Shown here: piece by piece, positions 46,411-58,280 of the stretch
Layout: each line of letters starts with the position of its first letter
Numbering within the stretch: the first letter of the stretch is position 1
NCBI GenBank assembly: GCA_037833965.1
Contig: AP031357.1
Coordinates: forward strand, 24,262,001 to 24,326,000
Source of the DNA: Marchantia polymorpha subsp. ruderalis
Lineage: Eukaryota > Streptophyta > Marchantiopsida > Marchantiales > Marchantiaceae
DNA: 64,000 bases
Direction: 5' to 3'
The notes under the pieces: model-generated
Seen by the model: only the letters and a program-made list of their open reading frames with translations
The model's database searches: none
What the model was told of the DNA's origin: nothing
Translations under genes and position numbers: made by a program

Positions 46411-46653
46411 TCACAAGCTGCACGTGTTTAGGTCCTTGTCTTCCAATGCATCAAACAAAATGGGAAAAAGAAACTCAGTACTTGTGGTCTTTATGTACTC
46501 CTCTGGAAAGAGACTACGTAGGATTCGCAAAACGAAAAGGATCACGCAGATAGATCGCTCATCAAACCATATCTGTTCCATTATAGTCACCCCATTTGAT
46601 GTCAACTCGTCTATCGCCAGCTGCAAGAATGCGGCGAACATGGAAATGGTCAT
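46411..46653 (-). CDS. Unrecognised coding-like segment (80 residues)
   Basis: The minus-strand frame runs from ATG at 46653 to TGA at 46411. Its composition is well balanced, with alternating hydrophobic and acidic residues (ICVILFVLRILRSLFPEEY, FPILFDALEDKD) suggesting alpha-helical repeats. Just after the start a ttcttgcag could act as an acceptor, so the piece may instead be an internal exon beginning LAIDELTSNGV. I could not link it to neighbours or to a family. Alternative: remnant of a decayed gene. Confidence 0.25.
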   Translation of the reverse strand: MTISMFAAFLQLAIDELTSNGVTIMEQIWFDERSICVILFVLRILRSLFPEEYIKTTSTEFLFPILFDALEDKDLNTCSL

Positions 46654-47966
46654 ACTCGTACTGTAAATATCAACTGCAACCGAGATTAGCGGTGGTATTA
46701 GTTTGCTAATACGTGATCAGGCCCTGATTTTAACGACCAATTAATGATATCGCACTTTCACTGGCATATAAGTACTATCGTTTAAGAAGCCTCTGCCAGC
46801 TTTTACCACCTACCCTTCGTACAAACCTGAGCACCACTTTAACTCAGCGGAAAACTTCCATGGTTCCATCATGTTCAAAACTGGCTCACTCACACTTGGT
46901 TTGCCCATTCTATTCCACACCATTCTTGCGTTTGATTCCCACGTGTCACTAAATCCACACCATTTTTCCCTCCCGGTTCTCAAGTATAATCAGAAATTTG
47001 TGTCCTCGATTTATGCCTGAAAGATTTTATGGACCTGTTCAGTTCAACGGTAAATTCTTGTGGTGAGGGGGAGTGGGTTTCGTGGGATTTGTTCAATCCT
47101 TGTTAAATAGTTTATGGTTGTTCCTTGAAAACCCCCATGGTTGCGATAATATGGATGATTAACATGATATTATAAAGTAGAGAAAGCAAAGTTGCACGAT
47201 GATCAAAGATTTCCTCAAGGAACCTCGAATGAAGTTCCTAAACCATATGTGATAGATCTGACATCTAGCAATTTAAGGCTCACAAGACGCTCGTGAGTGG
47301 GAAGATGCGGTCCACCGAGTCTCACATGGATTCAGGATACGGCAATACGAGAGAAACTGCAGGATGACCACGTCTTAGTTTCTCAACTCAATTAAGATGG
47401 AGGAAGGTTCTACCACAAGCCCCATAGATATTTTACAACTGTCAACTAGTTTCATCAAACAGTGTCAGATATTGATTCACATTCAGCACTACCAAACCAA
47501 CCCCTTCGGCTCTCTCCCTCTCATCTCACCCGGATGAAAGAGCCAAGACATTTTCTAGCAAACGACACAGAAACATTGTGAGGTAAAAAGCAGAGGATTC
47601 TTTGAATGACTTGTGAATTGTTCGAGAATCTTCCCCGCCGATGCATTCCACAGAGCAAATCTTCGTACATTATCATGGAACAGTGAAACCAAGGCACATC
47701 CAGACCTTGCTACGTCTGCCAGTCTTACCTCCCTCTCGCCATTCGGTGAAGATTTGTCTATGGAAGAATTCGGAGACCAACAGGGTGCTTTTCAAGAGTC
47801 GGTGCTAAAAGGTAGCACGGGAAATACTCAGCTCACTCATTGGATCGAATGATATTCCTTGACTTTACAGAGACCGTTACTGTTTTAGAGAAGACGATTG
47901 AAAACGGTTGTGGAATCTGGATGGCTGGATGGCTGCCAAGCTCACTTGGGCTGCGTGGTCTCGAGA
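46654..47966. other. Intergenic, nothing recognised
   Basis: Mixed to AT-rich DNA. A 79-codon plus-strand frame (47613-47852) starts from a non-ATG codon and has no domain. Confidence 0.45.
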
Positions 47967-48206
47967 CTAGGAGCTAAAGAATTTCCAACTCGAGCAAATC
48001 AACCATGCAATGGCTGCCACATGGCCCCATGAGACACCCAGCTCCATGACATCGTAATCTGCTTGCATCAGCATTGATGTGGATTCGCTCTTCTGGAAAA
48101 TGAATTGTAGATTTAAGTTGTGGCCACTCGATCCAAATGCACTTCGCTCACTCATTATTAAGTACACCAGGTTGACCGCAATGCCATGTCCGACATGGTT
48201 TGAGTC
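47967..48206 (-). CDS. Unrecognised 3'-terminal exon or gene fragment (79 residues)
   Basis: On the minus strand a strong acceptor (gatctctctttacag) ends at 48207 and is followed by 79 open codons and TAG at 47967. The peptide begins DSNHVGHGIAVNLVYLIM and ends with a hydrophobic WGHVAAIAWLICSSW segment. Upstream, at about 48284-48310, a donor-like CTACAAG/GTACAC follows in-frame APPHYK. That exon candidate is closed by a stop a little further up and cannot be extended, so the gene may be fragmentary. I do not recognise the family. Confidence 0.3.
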   Translation of the reverse strand, partial: DSNHVGHGIAVNLVYLIMSERSAFGSSGHNLNLQFIFQKSESTSMLMQADYDVMELGVSWGHVAAIAWLICSSWKFFSS

Positions 48207-48720
48207 CTGTAAAGAGAGATCAAGGCGATTAGCATGTTTACCATGAAACCTCAGATGTATTAAACTATAAACCTTAGTGTACCTTGTAGTGTGGAGGGGC
48301 TAGGTCATATGTAGAGTTAGTTTACGAAGATTATGTTAGTATTATATATATGATGATACTATACGCCACAGAATTTCAGAGATCATGATTACAATCTTCT
48401 TCGATGTACTCCAAGCAGTTAATTTGTCAAATATGGTATTATATTTAGAGTTCATCTTCTCGCTATTCTAGACCTTTTTTATAGAGCTACCCAGACCTGA
48501 TTCGACATATTGAGCGAAAGCATATCAAGTTAGGCGGGTGGATTATATTCATTTACTTGAATCTTTGGGCAGTCTACTTTTAATTGAAGTGTGTAATTTA
48601 CTCAACCAAAGCGCACCAATTGGTGATAAAAATATGAAATTAATCACCATTTGTGATGATTATTTGGACACTCTGTTCTTTTAGCCGTTTCTACTATACA
48701 GTTTTGATACGTGTTCCATT

Positions 48721-48984
48721 ATGACGATGTTGGGAACATGTTACCTGTTAGGTTTTATGCTTCTGCCTTTTTGCTTAATTACTTTGTTGGTGAAACTTGA
48801 GCTCGGATCCACTAAAGATTTGCCCGAAGTTGCATGGACTTTCTTCTATGAGGTATACGAAAATAGTAGGCCTCCCCATGGCTTGAGCAACCTCTGTTTC
48901 GTGGAAGCTAGTGGTTCGGCTGAGAATTATCTTTCAATGAGGTATAAGCTTTTGAGTTGCATGGTCGTTTCCGGTTTCTCTTAA
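48721..48984 (+). CDS. Possible small protein with N-terminal hydrophobic helix (87 residues)
   Basis: The frame runs from ATG at 48721 to TAA at 48984. The first 25 residues are strongly hydrophobic (CYLLGFMLLPFCLITLLV), as in a signal peptide or membrane anchor. The remainder is polar with two further cysteines. No family is recognised. It lies in an AT-rich setting without a visible promoter. Confidence 0.2.
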   Translation: MTMLGTCYLLGFMLLPFCLITLLVKLELGSTKDLPEVAWTFFYEVYENSRPPHGLSNLCFVEASGSAENYLSMRYKLLSCMVVSGFS

Positions 48985-51900
48985 AGTAGACCTATAGTTT
49001 GGTTCGATTGATTGGATTTGAGTTGATCGATTGTAGCTTGTTTTGATTTGCAAAGTAACATCTGCATCGTTGATAGCGTCACCTTATGTCCTATTCATGG
49101 ATACAACTTCCAAAAAAACACATATTTTATAAAACGCCTGTATCTTAGTAAGATGCATATTGGAAAGTGGTCCACCAGCTATAGCTAAAAGGCAACGAGA
49201 AACCGCATATATGGATATATGTTAACGTGGTTTTTCATGCACTGTAGTGTTTTTTGGCTGGGATTTTTTTGCATTTCTTTTTCTTCAAATTTTTGAGGCA
49301 GATAAAAGGGTGCTAACTCAGTGTTTAGTTATGCCTGATGCAAATCCTAGAGTTTTTTTTACTGTGCATAGCCTTTTTGAAAAACGCGAGGGATTCAGAG
49401 TCATTCCCGTTCTGAGTCGGAGACGCATAACAAGTGTAGGTTTGTGAGTCTCTTCAGGAAATGGTGAGTGGCCGCACTCAACGACGTCCATCTCTACTCC
49501 ATGGCACCGTAAGCTTTACAACAATGAGCACCGCATAGTATCACGTGTTTGGATACAGTACATCGTCCTACTGTGTGTTCACTCGCAACGGAAAAGGTTG
49601 TGGATGACACAGACTCAAGAAGCCGTGGTTCACTCAAAACCGATTAGGTGGACACCTGGAAGTCAAAGGTACTACGTGATCCGACTGCAAATGTTCGATG
49701 ACTTCAAAGTGAGTTAATTGGCTAGATTACAGACCAGTATGCACGTCTGGTCACATTGACCACCATTGTCAAAGGCTTCATTCCCATGTGCGATCCACCG
49801 CGTACAGAACTGTAGATCGATTATGTCCTGATGATGCTGTACTCAGGGGAGACAAGAGACAGTCGTGTTGATGGTCAAAACTTTCACGTGGTGGGACTGG
49901 TTGACGTGGTCAGTGGATTACAGTACCGTACGTGCTCGCTCATATATGACGCAGGTATTCGAACACAGTCGACATGTATGTGAGACAACGTTCCGCACCG
50001 GGACTGGCCTGGTCGTAGTGGCATGTGAACCTCAGTTCCGTAAACGTGAGGGAAACTGTGGTAATCACGAAGTCGGTTGCTTCATGACTGTAGTACATTA
50101 ACCGTGAACCAGTTGGTCTGGACGACACGCTCTACACAAAGGTTGCCCACACTATAAATCTCCAACTGTGATTGTACCGTACATATTGCATCGTACCAAG
50201 ACACACTAATGTGGGTTTCATGTAGTAGACATACTACGTGAGTCCCACTTCGTAGAAGTTGAAAGACCTGGCAGGGAAGGTCCTAAAGCACCTGATTTAT
50301 ATTTACCCCCATTATCGTGTGGTGACTTCTTTTATTAACAAACTCTTCATAATGTCCTCGACAGTATAGGTAAATCCACATTGATACAATGTGAGTACAT
50401 TGTCAACGATCATAACTGAACGATCATGTGTTTATCTTGATAGTATTGATAAATAATTACTGCGATTTGTACATCTTTTCAGTTTATATATAGGCTTCTC
50501 CTAATTAAAGAGACTTGGAACTCATCATCCGTGATGTGCAACCATGACCAGACGAAAAGTATTATTTTCCGATGCTCTATGTATGTCACTCTTCTTTCAA
50601 TATTGGATATATATGGATCACGTTCATGAAATTAGCCAAAGCTAATTCACATTCCCCAACAATCTAGAATAAATGTCGTCGAGTTTGTTTTGTGATAAGC
50701 TCGGATCAGTTTAGCCCAGAATAATTTAGGGGGTTCTACTGAGCACTGTGAATGCAACTGCTGAACTATCCACATTCGTCTAAATGTACACTTCCAACAG
50801 ATGACATGGAACTGAAGGAGTGTTATGGTTACTACAATAATTACGATAATCAGTGATTGCCCTGGCCTGCAGACGAGTTTTGGTCGTTTCAACCTGAATT
50901 TCCAGAAATCGGTAGTTGAACGCTCTGGAAACTGAGAGGATCGGCTGAGAAACCTATCACGATTGTCTCATTGTGGCCAGAAGCAAAAAAGCCCACCTTT
51001 TCGTGATATACACACAAATGCACTGCACTAAAGTGTGGTCAACCAGGTCATGACCAATGGTGTTTCACTGAGTACCCACGTCGAGGACTACATCTCGAGT
51101 CGTGTGATTCGCGATATCAAGCCACGGTGATTACGTAATGCTATCAACTTTTCACTCCACACACTTGACGTCGTCATTACAGTCCGTTGCATGTGGACGA
51201 AGTCTGCACCACCACGTAGTCGCCTGTTGCGGATCCGCGCTCATTATCTTCTAAAGGTCCATGACACAAGACCGACCTTGACATGAAAGAGACATGGCAT
51301 TGGCTGCAGAGGAGATCCAGCATAACATCAACTCTTTACTACTTGTTATGATATGTATACGCTGGAAAGTTATTTGCTTCAGCATATACCATTATATGCT
51401 GATAACTTCCCACTATAGCTTCCATTCCCACACTACTAATGTTTGCCTTGACTTGCTTAGTCAAGTTCTCATGGTACTGTACCTTGGGTTTAACAAGTAT
51501 CAAATATTTACCACACTCATAACTTCATTCATCTGAGCTTGAGATTTCTAGTATAGAATCATGATTCTTGTGGTTAAATATGATATTGTGTGAACATGTG
51601 TCTCTATGATGTCAAGGTATAAATATTTAAAATATTAAGGCATGAGAGTTTTACTACTACATTTGAGATGAAATTTATACTGGTTTTGAAATCATTATGT
51701 CGTGGAACCACCTTGACATAGATACTTGTGGATTGAGGTCATCACTCTCTTTAGCTCATTATATACTCGAGTTTAGGAAAGAGTTTCTTCAATCTAGAGA
51801 TAACCCTAGCTAGTGCTATACATAATAAAACAATCAGTGAAGTGGTGATTTTTTCTAATAGTGAAACAAAAGATAGAAAGTTTATGTTTATGTATTGTAA

Positions 51901-54900
51901 AACTTCAGACCCAGAAAATCCAGATTCTTACGGGCAATACGGAGTATTTACCCCTACGCTGTTATTAGAGGTAGTCCCATATCACCCGTTTGGTTTCATG
52001 CATCTTGGACTTCTAACATGCTTCCCATCATCTTTTGTTACATTACTGTCTACACTGTTTGTGCTTAGTCTTCTGTCCTCGGAGTGTTAGAGAGGAACGC
52101 TTGAATCTGATCACAAGAAGTAATAAGCTTTGAAGAGTTGAAAAGCAAGAGGTGCCTCCTCGGGAAGTCTAATGGGCGCATGAACAGAGTTATGAAGCAC
52201 ATGAATCGTGTTGGGACTTCGATTCCCAAAGTCTTGATTCTAAACACATTGGGGCGGCACAAGATAAAACGTGCTTTTGTTCCAGACCTAGAATGTCCTT
52301 GAGTGTAACAAAGATCTTGCCGAAAGTCTAGGACTCTAAACAGGATGACATGGTTAACCAATTATGAGGACTTCCTGGATCATAAGTTCGGTGTAATTTG
52401 AGCGAAGGAGAGGTCCAGCGCATGTGGCAAATGACTATAAGACATGTACTTCTACTACTCCACACGGTGGATTGGTTTCCCTTTCCTCAAGCCAAGGACG
52501 ACATCCACACATGTGCCTCCAAATCGGAGCGCATGGAAACTTCTATATCTTCTTGCAGGTTCTACAAGCATGCCAGATCCTAAGGCTCTCTTCCTCTATA
52601 CATGGCCCTATGGGATGAAAAGATGCCTTCCTCGTAAAGCTAGCAGGCTAGGGCACTTGTATCTCCGGGTTTTATTACAAGCTCATATAATACATGCCTT
52701 GCACGAATTCTCAGTTGCAACCTTTTCAGTCTTCTGCGACAAGGGAAGGAGGCGGTGCTTTCTGCGCTTCACAAGCTGCATGGTTTGTGCCGATAGTATC
52801 CAATCCAAGATGACATATCTGACTCGGCATCATACAGCACTACCGATGTGTACACTAGAGTCTGGCCAATCTCCCCATCTGCTTCTGGGATTGGTGTAGA
52901 CCTCTGACTTTCCGATCCTCGAGCCTTGGAGCTTCCTTGAAAGCAATCCACAAGTACGTGCTTGTCTTGTAACCCGTCTCGTTCTACCACCGCAATGATC
53001 TATCTGTAAAGAAGAAGAGAGAAACAAAGGTAGCACATGTTATCGACTTCTCGAGCACGTTCTGGACTTTTCTAAATCTCATGACGCATTCTCGCAGCCA
53101 GGAAAGTAGTTTGAACTGACACTTTCCAGCTAATGTAAACAAGTATTGAACCGAATCGGTTTATTAATTTTGTGCATTAGCTGTGGACGAATAACTCTGG
53201 TTGAGATTGATAACATGTTATATACTCAGTGGTAACATCCTTCACATTCGTTCCTTCTATTAGAGCATAAGTTTCATTCAATAACAGTTTATGTTCTTCG
53301 TTTTCAACAGATTCAATCCTTGCCTTTGTTCCGATTGCTGCTCGGTTGATGGGGTTGACGTCTGGACTATGAAGTGTATCCTTCATACTTACCGTTTTCG
53401 TTCAATTCAAAATATTTTGTGAAAATAATTGTACTATATCCTAGACTTGCGTAATAAAACTTGCATTAAAATGCCCAAAGAGACCCAAGAGTCTCAACTT
53501 TGTTTTACCTTTTATTCGTATTCATCCCATAATTTTCTACCAATTACAAAGCTCCAAGAAAAGATTTGATAAATTCTGTTGAAACTACTGCAATAATCTA
53601 CAAGTAGAGTAGGTTTCTAGTTCAGATTATTAAATCCATATTTTCTTTTAAATTGTATATATGTCCAAGGAGATATCCACGGCTTGCCTCTAAGACATAT
53701 CAAAAGATGATATTTTTATAAGTTGAAACAGTAAGATGATAAATCAGCACATGCAGATCGTCAGACTTCTAGTCAGTGAAAGATCTTATAATCTTCATGA
53801 CTTATGCAGAATCGATATGCAAGTTGCAAAACCATCAAAGACTGAATACTGAACCCGCAATATATATCAACAAAATCATCTTTATATAAAATAGAGTAGT
53901 CATTCTGTAAAAGTATGTGTTGTCACATGCCACCTCAATATCATATGCCTGGTCTTTGATCGCTTTTAAGAAAATCTCTTTCAAAATCCCATCTCGTTGA
54001 ATTGTCTCGGAAGGAACCATAGTTGGTGTTGTTGCACACTTGGAGTTATTGTTTTTTTCTATTTAAACTATCTTCTATGAGTATCCTAAGGTTTTGGCTT
54101 GCCCCATCAAAAGATCTAACAGAGTAGCTCATAATGCTTGTGTTCAACATTTTAGATACAAATATATTGGATCCCACACCCAAACTTACAAATGCACGGG
54201 AATACTAATACCCTAGGCCCCAAATTATCGTCAGGTGCGCTTCTGAGCGTCAATGCAAGAGATTGACCTGATGATTACTTTTCCAGACTGGGCTTTCATT
54301 TTCACCATGAAAATGAAAACGTTTTTTTCCTCGTCCATGCATAAAGAAGAGGGCGAAAAACAGTCCCACTTTATTCACTTTAGCGAATGACATCAAGGCA
54401 GGCTTGTGCAAATTATGCAGATCGATAAAAACCGAGAAAAATCCAGAACCTAGTTGCTGGATCCATGCTGAGAGATTTAGATCGCATTCTTTTTTCATGA
54501 TCCACAGCCACCATGAAATTATTGAACATATGAACGAGCTTTCCTTCAACCATATAATTTCCCCATTCCTTTGAGAGAGTATGACCTCGTCCCCAGACTT
54601 GCAACGTTCATTTCCCCATTCTTCCTATCGTAACCTCGTCAAATTACAAAACGACGCATGACGCAATATGGATGTTTTGTCCGGTCACGTCACAATTCCC
54701 GAGAAATGACCTAAAGAGTTCCGGCCCACGCCTAAAATTCTTTCCCGGATCTCGCCAGAGGTTCCGGAAAAGAAGTCATTTCCTTCGGCAAAAAACGTCA
54801 CATTAGTGGAGGCTACAGCCGGAAGTTCGTAGCCCAAGGTATTGTCAACGAGAAACGGCCAGAACATGTGGAAAATAGTGTAGCGCACCACTAATACGAG

Positions 54901-55361
54901 AATCTCTTCAGAGAAATGGCTACCAAATAATATAGCCAAAAATAAGGACAGGTCACAAGTAATGCCTGCAGGCTTCCCACAACACCGACCAATCTGCTGA
55001 TGAAACATATGACCCCATGCCGATGAAGACTAAGTTCGTGTTTAATGGACTCGTCAAAAATGAACGGGGCAAAGTAGATAAAGGTATCAATCCGTGAAGA
55101 CCTAATCAATGATTAAAAGAAATTGGTTAAGCGTTGCCCAAACCCCGATACTAGTATTATGTAAAATATTGCGAACATATCCTAGTTAACTAAGTCAAAT
55201 TTTCTCTAAAACCCAAAGCATGATGCAGCAGATATATGGAGCTGGTTTATAGTTTCTTTAGATTAGTTAACGGACTCCACGAGTGAACCGCGCAATCCTG
55301 GGCAATGAATTTACTCGAGATTCCAGGCAGCACTGAAGGTGGTGGGAGTATTTATTAGGAC
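48985..55361. other. Intergenic; several coding-like scraps, none assignable
   Basis: The composition varies. Minus-strand scraps with balanced codon content occur at 52769-52990 (following a tract ending tcttctttacagatag), 53177-53386 (ATG-started, 69 codons, acidic), 53835-54020, 54413-54604 and 54685-55008. Together they hint at one or more decayed or multi-exon minus-strand genes, but I could not chain them in phase or name a family. 49460-51280 is GC-balanced DNA without frames of note. Confidence 0.35.
54294..54318. repeat. Short perfect hairpin, 11-bp arms, 3-nt loop
   Basis: The arms tttcattttca and tgaaaatgaaa flank the loop cca. It is short enough to be chance in AT-rich DNA, but it has the same geometry as the longer hairpins elsewhere in the window. 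Confidence 0.7.
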
Positions 55362-55745
55362 ATGTCATTTCCTTTCATTGGTAGACTAGAACGAGGAGAT
55401 CTTTCACAACAAAGTAGCCAACCTCAAGAAAGGCAAGCAACTAGTCTGGCACATAGGGCGATTTACGTCAGTTCAGAAAAAGTCAAACGGCTCAGTAAGA
55501 CGATGTTGTGGGTGAGAGAAGTCGGCAATGTGGCTAAACTAAAATTCTGTGAGGATTTAGGTGTCATTGGGTTAGACAACAGTATCATGAGAAATTCGTC
55601 CTCCCAAGCTGACCTAATCGAGAACACCTACACACGAGGGAAACAAAGGTGTCGCATGGGAACACGAGCAAAATTTCTTGTTGGTCGTTCAGGGACGGGA
55701 AATACTCAGGATGAATGTCAAATAAGTTCCAGTCAGATACAGTAG
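55362..55745 (+). CDS. Unrecognised ATG-started frame (127 residues)
   Basis: From ATG at 55362 to TAG at 55745 in otherwise stop-rich DNA. The protein is hydrophilic and Ser/Gln/Arg-rich, with no signal peptide or membrane helix. It begins MSFPFIGRLERGDLSQQ and ends QISSSQIQ. It is immediately followed by a decayed tandem repeat (55805-56135). No family is recognised. It could be a piece of a mobile element or a young gene. Confidence 0.25.
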   Translation: MSFPFIGRLERGDLSQQSSQPQERQATSLAHRAIYVSSEKVKRLSKTMLWVREVGNVAKLKFCEDLGVIGLDNSIMRNSSSQADLIENTYTRGKQRCRMGTRAKFLVGRSGTGNTQDECQISSSQIQ

Positions 55746-55804
55746 GATGCAACACATTACACTTTGTAATTTTCCGTGATTATATAGAAAATTTCCCACA
55801 CTTA

Positions 55805-56135
55805 GATTTGTAACTAAACACAAGTTCTGTCAATGACTTGGCACACCAACAAAAGTTTCGTAGAGAACAGTCTCGCTTTTAATTTATACGATTTACAACT
55901 AAATACAAGCTCTGCTAATGAGTCACCACACCAATACGTAACTAAACACAAGTTGTGCTATGAGTTAACACACCAACAAGATCTTGAAGATGGCTTGGCT
56001 GAAAAATTATTAGACTTATAATTAAACACAAGTTTTGCGTATGAGTTGGCACAGCAAAAAGACTTGATTAGATGACTGGTTGGCAATTTAGTTACTAGAT
56101 TTATACTTAAATTCAATTATGCTAATAAACTACTT
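55805..56135 (+). repeat. Decayed tandem repeat, ~84-bp period
   Basis: Variants of taactaaacacaagttctgc followed by atgagttggcacaccaacaa recur near 55808, 55895, 55938, 56018 and 56103. The spacing is about 80-87 bases, except for one short interval of about 43. Read on the plus strand, units resemble a 28-residue peptide repeat (for example CYELTHQQDLEDGLAEKL and AYELAQQKDLIR). A period of about 28 codons suggests that the array once coded for a repeat protein. It is now interrupted. Confidence 0.6.
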
Positions 56136-58280
56136 TCTGCTGGAAACAATATTTTCTTAGAAGACTAGCTCTACTGGCTGAGATGTGTCCTATTCCTCAT
56201 TTAACATCCTTTGATAGGGTGCAAGGGTGTGTTGCAAGACCCACAAAGAAACGATACATCCAAAGGCTACATATCATAGGGCTGATTAGTGTTATCATAT
56301 GGCCCAACTTGATTGACAAATAATTATTTTTTTACTTGATCTAGCGATGAAACAAGAAAATGGGACAAGATGAAAGTTGCTATACTATTATATGTTTAGT
56401 ATTTTTTTAAAGCTAAATGAGGTGTTGATCTACTAAAGCAAAACGATGCATTATATAAAGTTGTCTTAATCTCACAAACTTTCTTGAAAAAATTAATTGA
56501 CTTGTTGGCAGCATTTAAGGAAGTCAACTTTGCATGTCAAACAATTCAAAGAGTCGACATTGACATTGCACAAGATTGTATTTTTAAGAATTTAATTGTT
56601 TAAGGATCTAAAACTTGTTTTCAAAAATGTTACAAATGTACTTATGACACAACATCTATGTATGAAGAGTTTGAGAAAGAGTTAGAAAAGATTCATGGCA
56701 AAAATCCTAGTTGTGAGCAATGTTGAATCACATATTTAGCTTGAGTTCAGTTTGTATAAGACAGATAATGTCATTGATCTTAAAAAAAATGAACTCAATG
56801 TAGCGATGAGCTAAAAATTGTCAATGAACGGAATGCTAGATTCATTATTATCTTAATGTAAAAGCTGAAACTAACCCATATTCCCATCATGTCAAGCGTG
56901 ATGCGTTCAATTTTATGCATTTTGCACCTAGCTTCAAATTGGTTTAAGTTTTTTTGGATGCAGGAAATACGCTAATAAAAAAAGTCCTAAGCTGAAGCTA
57001 GCAACAATGACTGACCTATTGTTTGTTGATTTCAATCAAACTTGATGTAGATGGATTATACACATTACACAAGATTAAATAAATGGATGCAATTTAAATA
57101 GCATTAAGAGTATTAGATCGCTGTTGATGATTATGATTTGGGTATGAATACAAATTCAAAAAAAAAATGTTGGTCTAGACTAAAAGTTTGTAACAATTTC
57201 TATGAACATTGCTAGTGGAAAAAAAAATTAATCATCATATTATTAATAATATTTGTTCAAAAATTAATTAGATTTTGAATTTATACCTTGCTATTTACCA
57301 TCTCTATTAGCAAAGTATATATTTGTAAAATTTTTTTAAATGATTTCAACATGGCTTACGCTGCAAAGTAGATTGAATCTAAGCTAAGATTTTACACCTA
57401 AAATGATAAAGTAAAATCATCACATAGAGAAACATAATTTTTTGGCCATTTTTTCATAGTTGCAAAACATTTTTTATTTATTTTTCATTCTAAACAAAAT
57501 ATCAGCATGATAAAAATTTATCAATTAATCTAGATAAATTCGAAATAATTATTTTGATGGCAATGTGATTATTCTATTTTTCATCAGTGCAATGAAAAAT
57601 TAATTCATCGTTTTAGTCTGGATATATATATTTTTTAATTCATAATAAAGATTTTTAAAGTGATGCGTTATTTTCAAAATGAAAGCATGATATTTATACG
57701 ATATTATCAAAATTCAATGCACTTTTGATATAGCTAGAAAATCATTCCACACCTTTTCAATGCATCTTTTTCATATTTAACATGAATTAAATTTATATGA
57801 ATAGAATCATCAAATTTTGTGCAGATAATCAAAAAAATATCTTGTTTACTGCTTGCTATGTTTGCTAGTATTTTGTATTAGAATTTGTTACTTGCAAAAA
57901 GCTATAATCAATAACATTTAAAGTTTAACATTCACATCAGAACTTCTTAGTTGATTTCATAGAATCTATAGAATAGCAAACATTTTTGTGAGCACCCGTT
58001 AACATGTGTCATAGAGATTTTCTCTATCTTTTTTTTAAAATGATAATGAAATATTCTAAATAACATAATCAAACTACTAAAATTAGCCAATAGATTAAAT
58101 AACTCCTTACAATCTCAAAGATAAAAATATATTATTTAAACATGTGATTATAAGTGTTGTATTTGATGGTATGATTTTACGTTGTTTGTTGCTCAATCTA
58201 GTGGAATATGGATAATGTTTTTATTTTTTATTATATCATAGAATTCCCAACTAGAATATACTGCTAAGGATGAAGATTCA
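56136..58280. other. Strongly AT-rich decayed DNA
   Basis: One of the most AT-rich parts of the window, with long A and T runs and stops in all frames. No gene, RNA or intact element is visible. It may be old repeat-derived DNA. Confidence 0.55.

Noticed and set aside
52444-52899. 151-codon ATG frame on the plus strand
   Set aside because: Two other frames overlap it in part, its composition is not protein-like, and the minus strand looks more coding-like in the same area. It was not called.
56450-57060. Possible retroelement remnant in AT-rich DNA
   Set aside because: No Gag, protease, integrase or reverse-transcriptase signature could be read, so it was left as AT-rich intergenic DNA.
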